This document shows, in pieces, positions 37,137-48,300 of a stretch of 64,000 bases of DNA (positions are counted from its first letter, which is position 1; every line of letters starts with the position of its first letter). The notes beneath the pieces were generated by a model. The model was given only the letters and a program-made list of their open reading frames with translations, made no database searches and was not told where the DNA came from. A program made the position numbers and the translations under genes. This DNA is from Hymenolepis diminuta (taxonomy: Eukaryota; Platyhelminthes; Cestoda; Cyclophyllidea; Hymenolepididae), in assembly GCA_900708905.1 (NCBI GenBank), contig CAADRB010000001.1, positions 1,323,753-1,387,752 of the forward strand, written 5' to 3'.

Positions 37137-37346
37137 ACTATAACTTGTGCAAATCGAATGCCAGACAGTCCTCCAAGAGCTCTTGAAAAAAATGCACAGA
37201 TACTAAACAGCATAGTGATCGACCAAAGGGGACGTTTCGAATCTCCAAGATGGATATCTCATTTTCGGACGAGAGATACTATAGCCATCGGATGTCCATC
37301 AATACCCGGCGGTAAGATCTATTCTACAGTGTTCACAGACGACTGA
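37137..37346 (+). CDS. Candidate 3'-terminal exon or small gene, unknown
   Basis: A good acceptor (TTTTACTATTTAACAG) ends at 37136. From there a 69-codon frame stays open, containing an ATG at 37158 (62 aa from that Met) and ending TGA at 37344-37346. AATAAA follows 46 nt later. The residues (DSPPRALEKNAQILNSIV and later GCPSIPGG) look protein-like and unlike AT-rich noise. I found no upstream exon and recognise no family. A processed fragment of another gene is possible. Confidence 0.35.
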   Translation, partial: TITCANRMPDSPPRALEKNAQILNSIVIDQRGRFESPRWISHFRTRDTIAIGCPSIPGGKIYSTVFTDD

Positions 37347-37391
37347 CGTCTAAAGAAGAAATGTTTTGTATATAAATCTAATTTTTCTATC

Positions 37392-37397
37392 AATAAA
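37392..37397 (+). terminator. AATAAA after the candidate exon
   Basis: Canonical poly(A) signal 46 nt beyond the stop of the candidate exon at 37137-37346, followed by a GT-rich stretch. In AT-rich DNA it may be coincidental. Confidence 0.3.
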
Positions 37398-38203
37398 TTG
37401 GGGGTGGCTTCTAAGCCACCTTCATACTGATCTAACGGCATGAGTGACTCGACATATTCCATCTATTTTATCGATGTGGCGCAGGTCAACTTAACATTAT
37501 TACAATTCTTTTAGATGAATATTTTAATTTACATAAATAATTTGGATAGCGCAATTTTTCAGTCATATCCTATCGCATTCACATCTGTAATTTTGAGAGT
37601 AATGCCAACAACACGGGATCAGACTCACCTCTTTAGGAATTATGAAGCTTTTTGTGCATGAGATTTTTCAATCATTTTGAGTGTCACAAATGTAGATTTT
37701 TTAAACCTATATTATACTGCAAAAATATTGCTCCATAAAGTTCAGTGTTGAAGCGTTCCTTTACACATAAAGAAGACGTAACAAACCCTTCATATCGTCT
37801 GGATTTATTAAAGACAATGATTTTACACATGATGACTGAATGTGTCTGTGGTTTGAGTGAAGGACAATAAAACTCTCGTGATATCCTTATCGACACAAAG
37901 TCCCATGTTTTTATTCGCTACTGATATGGCGTTGATTTCTTTTATTGGGGGATTTCATCACAGATAGATTTTTTTGGTAGAATCTCCCAAATCATGTGAC
38001 TTCGCTATGGAATCACAAATAATTTGTCAAATTCTGTAATTTTCCGGACCAACAAACTAAAATAATCTTTATTTTTGCGTTTAATAATTTATTTATTAAT
38101 TAAAAACCTTATCAAAATGCAATTTGGATCAAATCATGTAAAATATTGTGGTTCCACCACTTTTATTCAATGAATTAATTTATATCCAGGCGAGCCATCG
38201 TAA
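37398..38203. other. Intergenic DNA, nothing supported
   Basis: AT-rich sequence up to the second 659-bp repeat. One chance frame on the minus strand (37684-37896) has no features. Confidence 0.35.
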
Positions 38204-38862
38204 CACCAGTCGATTACTGTTTTCTCTTATATAGTTTAATATATGTTCGATAGTAGTGCTGATATTTTTATTGTTGCTGGTATTGTTATTGCTTGTTGTA
38301 ATGATTCCTGAGTCATCACGACTGAAGGAACGAGTTTTATGCGAAGAACTAGTATCCGTGAGTCTTTCTGTTAGAGAATCATTAATCCATTTTCATTATT
38401 GACCACTGGAATTGGTTAGCCAATCTAATAATCTGTCCAGATCCGTTTCATAATGTTGACATCTGATTCGCTGAGCACATGCAATTTGTCTACGTCTCCG
38501 TATTCTACACACATCCGATATATTAGTAATTATTAAACGCAATCTTTTACTCTGTATCTCATCTCTGACTTAATTGTTTAACCCTTTGCTGCAAAATGTG
38601 GGGTGGGCCCTTGACCTTCATAGTTGACATCAATTTTAAAAATGGAACTCTTCAAGATAAGCCTGTGAAGTTGGAGAGTTTGTTTCCAACACTCGCTCGA
38701 GTATTGGGAAAGCATGCTAACCGCTCCTCAATTGAGAAACTCGTATTCTAACTCTCATAACTGGTTTTTCATTCATTTGTTGCGCACCGGTAGACATCGA
38801 TCTCATGATCACAGACTACTAGATCACACAGAGCACAAATAGGAAATTTTTCACTATTACAT
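38204..38862. repeat. 659-bp direct repeat, copy 2
   Basis: This is the second copy of the unit at 32368-33026, in the same orientation, with one mismatch seen. The bases outside both copies differ at once on each side (GAAG against GTAA before; GAATC against AATAC after), so the edges are sharp. No obvious target-site duplication is visible. Confidence 0.95.
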
Positions 38863-39952
38863 AATACATTTATGGATGATATTCTGTTTACTATTCTCTA
38901 TTTTCTGTAATTGTCCATTTCACAAATGGGTTTCGTATTAAGCACTCTCATAGAAATATGTTCATTCGATAGCCAAGATCGGTGTGTCTGACATGAAGTC
39001 TCCTTTATTAATGTGGTTTCTTTGGGGTTTGTGAAGTGGTTGTCACAGTTACTATAGATTTCCTTTTGTGGAGCTTTTTTATTTGTTTCTAGCGTGCACG
39101 ATTTCAATTAATCATCTTCTTATTTAGATTTATTATCCACCTCACTTCGATTTCCTTACTATAAACTACGAAAACCAATTCTTCGTGTACAGAATTTTAG
39201 ATTTTTCCATATTCGATTGTTGGGATTCGGATACCCTTTTCTCGTGACGCATTTCAGCAGACGTTTAGACATTAGAAATTCGCTTTAATTATGGAGCCAA
39301 ATACTTAGAATTGCACAATATTTGATGGATGACTCTAAGGCTTCTCCAGAATTAATCTTTATTTGCATTCAATTTGAAGTTACTTCGATTTTTCGTCCAC
39401 GAAGCTGCAGTGACGTCTTTATGTTCCTCTGACGCAAAACCCCTATCTGTCGTGTCTTAACACGTTTATCGATTCCCCCTTTCCATAACTGTTTCACCTC
39501 ATTAACAGGTGCAGGTACACCTGCAAAAGTGACTCAAACTTTCCTTGTTCTTCCACACACACGCAGGCACACGCTTGTCATACACCGGTTCCTATGCTTC
39601 CATCTCATCACCTCTGCTCCTCAACTCTCTCTTAATCGCCTGAATCCTCATTGCGGTTTGATCAAAACATTTGGCCTGATCAAACATTGGTGTTCTGCTC
39701 TAAAATCGTTCCAATTTTCAATTGGCTACACATTTAAATACATCCAGGCAAGACCTTAACACTTGTTTCTAATTTTCTGGACAAAAACATATTCTAAGAG
39801 GTAAAATGCAGATAGCGCAGATAAAATTAGTAATTAATAATTTCCGAGCACATGTGGAAAAGCATTTCCTGGGGCTTATTATGGGTAGAGAGTGGCATAA
39901 TGAAGTTTCCCAGGTGAAGGACTCGAATTTTGACACCCTCTAAATTAGTATG

Positions 39953-40050
39953 AATTAACCAGTATGACTGGCCATTCCGCTCACTGGGCATACGCCGATG
40001 GGCAGAGATCGAAATCGTGATCTCTGCCGACTACCTTTTCATTAACAACT
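39953..40050 (-). repeat. tRNA-derived SINE-like copy
   Basis: The minus strand reads AGAGATCACGATTTCGATC, then CCCAGTGAGCGGAATGGCC, matching the 3' block order of the copy at 25701-25818 (TGAGCGGAAT). Confidence 0.5.
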
Positions 40051-41454
40051 TGAGAAAGGGATTCTGTCAACCTGGTCTTAATAAGCTGGCTTAACGGCAC
40101 TCTGAGTTAAACGTCTTTTCATGATCATGAAGTGTGAACATGAATACAGTCATCAGTTACCCCCACAATGTATCGAGAGTTGGTATTTATTTGTTTGGGA
40201 TTCCGTTTATTCAATTCTTGCTCCGCATCCTTGTTAACCGTGGTCTAGCGATATAAGAGGAAGCCTAGATACATCTATGGCAACTAGATATGATTTACAA
40301 TGGTGACCACGCAGGGTGAACTTTATAATAGATGACCTGAACGCCCAAAATTCTCCTTAATTGCCAGCCTATCTTTGAATTTCTTAATTTTGGATAAACA
40401 CAGCCTCGTTTGCTAATCGCATCAGACTGGTGATCCATGAGCTCACGAATGATCAATTAAAATTGTTACAAAGTATTCTAGAGACCACGTTATAAAGCTT
40501 TCTCTAACTAGGTCATTGTGACATCTAGAACTTCGTATCTGATCACACGATATACTCCATCTGAGATACAAATGCTTGTATATAATTGAATTCCCCATCT
40601 TTCAGAGTATTTTGCTTGTCCTTTTAAACAGTTGTAACTGACACAATATGCTAAGATAATATAGTCAGGACATGTTCCATCCAGATCTTCTTCCCAATAC
40701 TTCACATGTAAGAGTTCCTATACTTTCATCTCCTTACTATTCCTATTAACTACATATGCCGAATATAAATCTCTAGCATCTTTGCAGCCCAAATTCCAAG
40801 TATGATATGTTTACTAGAAGCCATAAAACAGTAAGTTGTTGTAAATCAAATGCAATGGTGATTACAGCACTAAAATTAGGTTTCTGAACACACTCACCAA
40901 ATAACAAACAACAAACAGTCGTGCCTTAGAAGTTCCGACAAATATTTACACATTTCCTATAAAGAGATTTACCCTGATTCTAATTACAAACATTATCTTC
41001 GTGGAAAGCAAAGTCTTATTTTTGATACTTTCCTGGTTCTTCTTATCTTGTGGTTCCATCCACTTCTTGCATTTGGTGATACGTTATAAACATGAGTATT
41101 ACTTGGTTCGCTTGGAATTTTAAAAAGGGCAATTATCTGTTACACTTGAACAATCGTTATTACCAAACTTAAATTCTTCTTTTATCGGTTTTATATTTTT
41201 TGATAATCAGTGGATATTTAGAATTCGCCCTGAGTGAACTCTAGTGAGCTCTGCTATGTTTAGCATAGTCACTCCTAGTCCCATCTAAGTGTTTTCAAAT
41301 CTTGGTGGCGTGACAGATCACGGGATCAAATCAATCAGAAACATCGTCCAAATAGTATCACTCCTAAACTTTGCAGTGAGCAAACCAAATCTGAACATTA
41401 GGACATTGAGAAATGAATTATATTCTATGCCATATTGATGAAGGTTCCATTCGA

Positions 41455-41710
41455 GGACGGCAGCCTTTCCCGACTGAAAAGATCAAAAATCGGGTTGGAC
41501 AAAGGTGTATTTGATAGCTGAAGACGAATGAGGTGGGAAAGGAAGAAGGAGAACGAGGAATTGGGAAGAAAGTGGAAGGCGTCAGTACTGAGCAAGGACG
41601 ACCTGAGGTGTAAGAAGGAGGCGAAATGAGGCATAATAAGGCGGTTGAAAGATTTCGCGTCTTTTGTTCGTTGGTGAGCAACTGACAGTTAGAGTGGTGA
41701 TATGAGTCTG
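41455..41710 (+). repeat. Copy of dispersed purine-rich repeat
   Basis: It starts GGCAGCCTTTCCCGACTG, runs through a GA-rich body and ends GGTGAGCAACTGACAGTTAG. Similar starts occur at 4354, 19050 and 53415, and the body matches the reverse complement of 33590-33800. The two overlapping minus-strand frames here are low-complexity by-products. The class of element is unknown; no transposase or reverse transcriptase is seen. Confidence 0.45.
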
Positions 41711-42518
41711 TAGGTACACAATACGTAAAGAGACTGAGCAGAAATTTGAGTCGGAGTGGGCGGATACTAAGCTAATTATTTAACAGGCGAAAACTGGTAT
41801 TGTGTTCTTTCCTTGTATTATTCCCCTAACAATTCATTATTTTATGAATCGAATGAAAATTAATAGATAAAACAAGCAGGCCTTAGAATTTTTATCATAA
41901 CTGAGTCAAATCTACGTTGCTAAATTTTCATCAGCATAGACGGCTAATCAAGTCCCTTAAGGTGGTTTGCATTTTACCCTACATGCAGGAATTGACAATT
42001 TATTGGTTTATTAAAATATAAATGCCATTTCAATGATCACGAGTATTTTAAAATCTACCATGTTCATAAAAGGGTGAGTGTATAAGATATTTAAGGTCCT
42101 TTGATTTTTCTACGTGATTATTTCACAAATCGCCATGCGGAATAACTAGAGCCGCCTAGCTGCTCTTGCTGGTTGGAAGATAAATTATATTGTGATGTCA
42201 CAGCCAATTGCAAAGATCAATCGCCAGATCATAAATCTTCAAATACCGTGGATATACACGCACTTAGTAACCTAGGCGTCAGATACTAACTTTGAATTTA
42301 AAAACAATAGTCCAGAACTGAACTAACCCAGTTAGGAAAAAGCTAAATAACCGGGTAAAATTTTCTTAAATCTTACTCGATCTCCTCATTCACCCCAACT
42401 TGGGCAAGTTTTTACTCTCCTGTTTGGAAGCCTTCTTATGATCGTAATTGTAGAATAATTTTATTTTGCCATGGGAAATGACAACATTAAATTTTGACAC
42501 AATTTCTTGAATAAAAAG

Positions 42519-42850
42519 CAGGCTAAAAATGTGGGAAAATAAAAAAAATAATATTTAAATTTTGCTGTATTTTATTTTAACAGTTTAATACAATAAAAAT
42601 TTGAATATCAGTATGATTAGGCAAAATAATTTCCCAGTTGAAGTAACGACATGAAGACTTGTTAAAAATTTTAATTTTAAGCTAAAATATAAACAATAAA
42701 ATCATGAATCCAAGGCATTTCAATGAAAGTTGCTAGGAAGTTGAATAATTTTTCTCTACTATCAAAAATTTTATTCCACTTAATTAATGAGATTCTATTG
42801 TCCTAATTTTGGTGTATATTTACCTAACATATCGGACTTAACATCGTACC
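42519..42850 (+). repeat. Diverged direct repeat, copy 1
   Basis: It shares a series of blocks in the same order and spacing with 43228-43565: CTGTATTTTATTTTAACAG, GAAGTAACGACATGAAGA, TTATTCCACTTA and GTATATTTACCTAACATATC. Indels break any common reading frame, so this looks non-coding. Confidence 0.7.
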
Positions 42851-43227
42851 AGTAAAGTTAAATGTGGTTTTAACTTTGGCATGAGTAACGATAACTTTAA
42901 ATTTGAAAGTAGCCCAAATCTCAACAACAAAACTGCTTTAAGAGACCGGCTTAGTTTGACTAAGGTATTTCACTTTACAAATCTCTTTACTCTCTCAAAT
43001 ATTTACGGGATAAAACAGTCTTTTCCAGACACCAGGCGACTAAGATTTTCTGTGAAGCATTTGTGTATTGGACTACCGAAGAGGAATGAGAGAGGAAGAG
43101 AGGGAGAGAAGTAGAGAGGTAGGTGGAATCATAAAAGAGAGGTGAGATAAGTTATGGTGAGAGGAACTGACTGATTTAGACTAGTTTAAGTATTATAAGC
43201 TAATGCCATTAATATCTTGAATCAGAA

Positions 43228-43565
43228 ATAAGCAGAAAACTGCAAAAAATGAGGATGCAATTCACTGTATTTCATTTTCAACAGTTTATGACGCTACCAG
43301 TTACTTAATACGACTATAACCAAAGATATTTTTCATTTAAAGTAACAACACGAAGATGGGAATTTAAATACTAGAAATAATAGTCTCATAATAAACATAA
43401 TTTCTTGCACCTTATATACATAGTACATCAACTATTGAATCACGCAAGCTGTTCAAAGTAGAATTTAACTTTTTTCTCTCCTGTTAAAAAGTTCATTCCA
43501 CTTACTTTCTGAAGCTCTTTTGTCTTAAATGGGGTTTGTATATTTACCCTACATATCCTTATGTT
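43228..43565 (+). repeat. Diverged direct repeat, copy 2
   Basis: This is the counterpart of 42519-42850: CTGTATTTCATTTTCAACAG, AAAGTAACAACACGAAGATG, TTCATTCCACTTA and GTATATTTACCCTACATATC. The copies are about 710 bp apart, suggesting an old tandem duplication or two insertions of one unknown element. Confidence 0.7.
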
Positions 43566-44164
43566 AATAAAGAAGTAGATCAAAATATATTTTGACATAT
43601 GGGAAGCTAAGTTCCGCTTCTTATGTTTCTGATTATTCACCAAAGCCACCGTGTACGAACATTAATGTCCGTGACTATTTTCGAATGTAATGATCTGTCT
43701 ATTACTACTCGATATCAGACATGAAATGCCAAACGTTATTATCTTAATCATAACGTAACGCCATAAAAAGGAACATTTCCGTTTTTCGCCCTTCAGCTTG
43801 TATGTAGCGGTGTCTGATATTTCTAGTTTGCAAAAAAGACTCTTACCTAAGACTCTTGTCAGTTTAATCCTTGAAGTTTAGTGGATGAGGCTCCGTGATT
43901 TGTCTATCAACTCCTACATTTTGCTACTTCGCTCTCATCAGATCCATTCAGTTTCATTTTCGAGGAAATAAACCGTTGAGATAGTATGATATCAATTTGA
44001 AAAATGGACCCTTATTAATAAATCAGTTTGGTAGTATTGGAATATTATTTTAAGATTAAGTAATCTATTTAGTCACCATTTTCTGTAAGGTCTCTGAAGA
44101 CACCTTACACACTTTAAAAAAACAGAAAATGAAACTGCTAATGATTGAAATTTATAACTTCTTG

Positions 44165-45309
44165 TAACCTAATGCTAACCTAGACTTTATTCTGCACATC
44201 CTCCTGCGGCTTCTATAACCCACTCAATTCGAATCCAGAAGTGACAAACTGCAAACTTTCATCAGGTGGTTTTTTATTCATGTCCTCCATTCCTCGGGCC
44301 ATTGCTTCCATCAGAGGGGAGGATTTGATATTATAGGAATGCTCATTAACTTTCTTTTCAAACACGCCCCGTCCCACACATAATAATCCTAAGGACTAAG
44401 GTCTGATGAGTTAGGAGGCCATAAGTTTGGTGTGATATAATGATGAAAATGCTCGACCATCCATCCACTTCCGGGTTTTATGGGCTTTATGAGATAGAGA
44501 GCGAATCTTGATGGAAGACACGGGGTCTTCCTCCATTGTCTACGCTGTCTATCCAAGACGGCTTTACAACAATGGTTTGAAGGGTCTCCACATAGACAAC
44601 TGCATTTACATTCACTCTAGGGCCCTGTGGAAAAAATGGATGAGTGATGATGTGCCCTTCCCTCACTGCCCTTCACAAAACCAAAGGCCATCGTTGTTGT
44701 TGGAAACTTCGTGTGCATAACAGTTGAACTTCAGTGAGGTCTGCCCTCACACATCCACCTATCATTTCTTCGATTGACTTTTTCATCCTGGCAGAAATTA
44801 TTTTTATCGGAGAAAAATCGAAGACACTTCTCTTCTTCTGAGTGCTTCAATTTCTTTAAGAATCCTTTTGCACGCATTACACGGTCCTCTTGAATTATTT
44901 TGTCGACATAAACTGACGGTTTCGCCTAAGAACGTATAATTTGTACTGAGGTCTTGATAAGCAGTATTCCTCATATTTTGTTGTTCCTTCAGACATTTTA
45001 AGATCTTTGGCAAGAAGTCGTGCATTGACTCCTCAGAATTTTCGTTCATCATACCATGCCATGTACTCTTCTCACATGTTTAGGTGTTCTGAATGGGTCG
45101 GCAGAGAGCTGACAATGTTCCCGCTTTCTCTTGCTTGTGACGACCAATTCGTCTTCATTGTTTTCATCTAGCGGCTCCTTTCTAAATTCGCAAATGAAAG
45201 ATCTGGCGAATTTTAGGAACCTTGCAAATTCTAAATTGCTGTGTTTCGCTTTTATAGACGCTATTAGAACGTGTCTTTAAATTTCATTAGTTGTAGTGGT
45301 ATCTGGCAT
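44165..45309 (-). pseudogene. Tc1/mariner-superfamily transposase, decayed
   Basis: The reading direction is minus from an ATG at 45309. Landmarks in order are KHSNLEFARFLKFA (helix-turn-helix), RTPKHVRRV, MNENSEESMHDF, RNTAYQDLS, KVNRRNDRW, MHTKFPTTTMAFGF, GRPRVFHQDS and, near the end, RIEWVIEAAGG. This is the order of the mariner-like transposases with a long DDE/D spacing known from many invertebrates, distinct from the two mariners at 10.6-13.2 kb. At least one stop and several frameshifts interrupt it, the downstream catalytic region is broken, and I see no terminal inverted repeats, so it is an old inactive copy. The intact frame 44804-45052 is only its N-terminal part, not a separate gene. 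Confidence 0.75.
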
Positions 45310-48300
45310 GAGATCTTCTGATATAAAAAATACACTAATTGTTATTGGGGTTAGATAAATTACAGTAAGTATAAGTGTCCTCGATACCCTACGCACCCTA
45401 TATATATATAAATTTTTCTTAAATTTATTTCAAAACATTTGGTATTTATATTTCAATATAGAACAAATGAAATGTAGGCATAGTAGACAATTTAATGAAA
45501 GTGCAACAATTTGAAAGCAGCTGAAGCACTTTCACTTCAGATATTTTTATAAAATAAATTCCTATTATTATTTAAATAAGGAATTTAATAATGAATATTT
45601 GCAATACCAGGAAAAAATTCAAGTTTGCAATATTAAAAAATAATTCATAATTAATTTATTGTATCTAATCAAAAAATCCCCATCTTTAAGATCGAAATTT
45701 CACCTTTAATTGCTTAAATCATAATTATTTCAACCCTTTAGTACTGTTAAAAGGTCCCGTTGTCTTGTTGGCAACCCTTTCATTACATTCCCGGGCCAAA
45801 CTTAATCCCATATTATTGCATATACTTAGCACAATCTGGGCTCATTACGAATAACAGTGGAGTAAGTTATCCATGACTACATGGACTTATTATCATAATA
45901 ATAATTATAAGTCCATTTCTCTAAATATCGCATCGAAAATTCGATGTGAGCAAAACTATGCATAGATTTTAAATTTTAATATCTTGAAGAAGGAGTTCTG
46001 CGAGACTTTACGATTACCTTTTTGCATTGTGGTATCCTTTTCCAGCTTTTGATCATGCTGAGTTCTGAAGATCCTAAAAGTGTATAATCTATTCTCTTCG
46101 ATTTGTGAGAGGCTTGAATAAGGAATTATCATGGGAAAGCACAAATCCAGCAGCAAAATATATCAAATTAATGACAGCATTGTAAATTTCCCCTTTACGC
46201 GCATGTAAATACTGGAAATAATTTTTAGGTGTTCGAGTTCTCATTATTGAATGTGTTATTTGATTAATATGGAAACTCGAGATCTTCCTTATTTTTCTTT
46301 TTAATGACCAAATATGTGTTCGGCCGCTTCCATAAAATTGATCCACAAGACAACAACCAAACAATAGGGAGAAAATAAACCAAAGGAAGATCTTTGAAAA
46401 TAACACTGCAAAGTGATCCTATGAAAATAGAGGAAGAAGCAATTCATACATATGATAAATTTGTCAAACTGAATTTTTTCGGAGATGAGTATTTTTACTA
46501 TTCAAGCAGTTATTGAAAACGACGTCCATCATATCTATCCTGTCATTATTTGGTTAACCATTTCAGCAAGAGAAAATGTAATAATGCGATGTTATCAAAG
46601 TACGGTTTTTGTAAGCATTAGTATTTAATCAAGTGGATAATACAATATGATGAGATCTTTTGACGTGAACTGTATATTAACGAAGTAGGTTACAGAAAAA
46701 GCATTAACATATGAATAGTATTTCCTTTCCTACACATGATCTTAACTTCTCTGTCCTACACCTTTCGTAGACGGTTGATATCCCCTATAGTTTGTGATTC
46801 TATTTCTAAGGAGCAATTATCAGGGAGACTGCTTTTGCCATATTATTCGCACCCCTTTCCCGTCTTCAAAGTCGAAACATTTGAACAAAAACATGACAAC
46901 AGCAGGCATCCTTCTAACCCACATATACACAAAAACGTTTGTCTATGATCTGCTAAAGGGGCGTAATATTTGACTGATGCTTGTGGTTGCTGCTACTACC
47001 GTGAATATGAAAGGCTGTAAGTGCAAATGTTGGCCATAACTTCCAGGGCAGAGCCACAAATCTAATCACACACGCACAAACGCGCCGGCCCACAAATGAC
47101 GCACAAACCTTCTTGGGAGTAGGCTAGTGGGTGTTATTTATGCCAGGCCAGAAGTTCCTCACACAACATTTTCGAAAATTTTCTTCTCTGATGTTAGGGA
47201 AATCTAAAAATATATAAGCCAGGGATTAATTCACTGTGCAATTTAATATTCTTTTATTTTTCTACTCTCACGTCAAATTTTATAAAAAGACAGTTAGGTT
47301 ATGTGGATTTGCGAATCTCTTAATCTGCTACTGGCTCGTGGAAGTTGATGAGAGCATAATAAGCACAGACAGTGTTTAAGGGCAGTACTCAAGAGCCTGG
47401 CTATCATCGTCGATCAGATTGGATATATCTCCGTGGTGAATTTTCGCATATTTCAATACATCCACTAATATAAATTCGTTTAAAATTTTCAAGTTTAATG
47501 TAACCTACTCCCTTGTAAATAGAGTTCAGGGGTCAGACTTCTCAGCCTCAATCAATCACTGGCAATAATCTCCTATTTCTTTTTTAACTCCAGGTCTGGA
47601 CGGGTTAATAGAAGCAAGACAATCACTGGGACTAGAGATCACAAGTGATAAGAGTCAGCATTTCAAAATATAACAAGACTATACCCTTGAATATTAAATT
47701 ACGATGTCTTCTTACCATTCAATACACTATCATATGTGAGAATGAAAAATGTATTACGATTACTGCGCTGAGGCTGTTTAGCCAGAATTACTGAGATCAA
47801 AAATTATGCATATTTTGGAGTTAGAGTCCCTATTCATAATGCTTAATAGTAAAAAATAGAGATTGGAACCAAGTTTCCAATAAAAGTGACGTAAAATAAC
47901 TCCCTTTCCTCTAAGATTAGTGTTAAATTTTATGGATGCATGTTTGCGCCACATAAAATAAGTAAAAATACAAGAATCTGTGCGCACAAATTTTTATCTC
48001 CTTTCCGTCTTTAAATTGTTCCAGCGAAGTTGAGAATACTGAATGTAGGCTAGAAAAGTTAAGTTATTCCCACCTTATTTCAAGTAATTTCATATAAAGC
48101 GTGTTTTCTTAAATTCGTCCACTATAATCTCAAATTTATAACCAGTTAGAAATTCCGCTTTCGCTAAATTCAAGACCAGTACAACCAAAAGAAATTACTT
48201 TCAAAGCCAGACCACTGATTTCATTACACGAAAAGTCGCGTAGTTTATACTGTTTTTCGTATATTTTCAACAGAGGGATGACGCGAAGATGTTATCCGCA

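Larger units (their letters stand above)
38863..44164. other. Gene-poor, repeat-containing stretch
   Basis: Apart from the SINE-like copy, the purine-rich repeat and the pair of diverged direct repeats listed separately, I see no gene. Frames such as 39529-39759, 40508-40705, 41418-41681 and 42881-43114 lie in low-complexity or repeat sequence. Confidence 0.35.

Noticed and set aside
44804..45052. 83-codon frame as an independent small gene
   Set aside because: Its residues fit the N-terminal region of the Tc1/mariner transposase that continues downstream to 44165.
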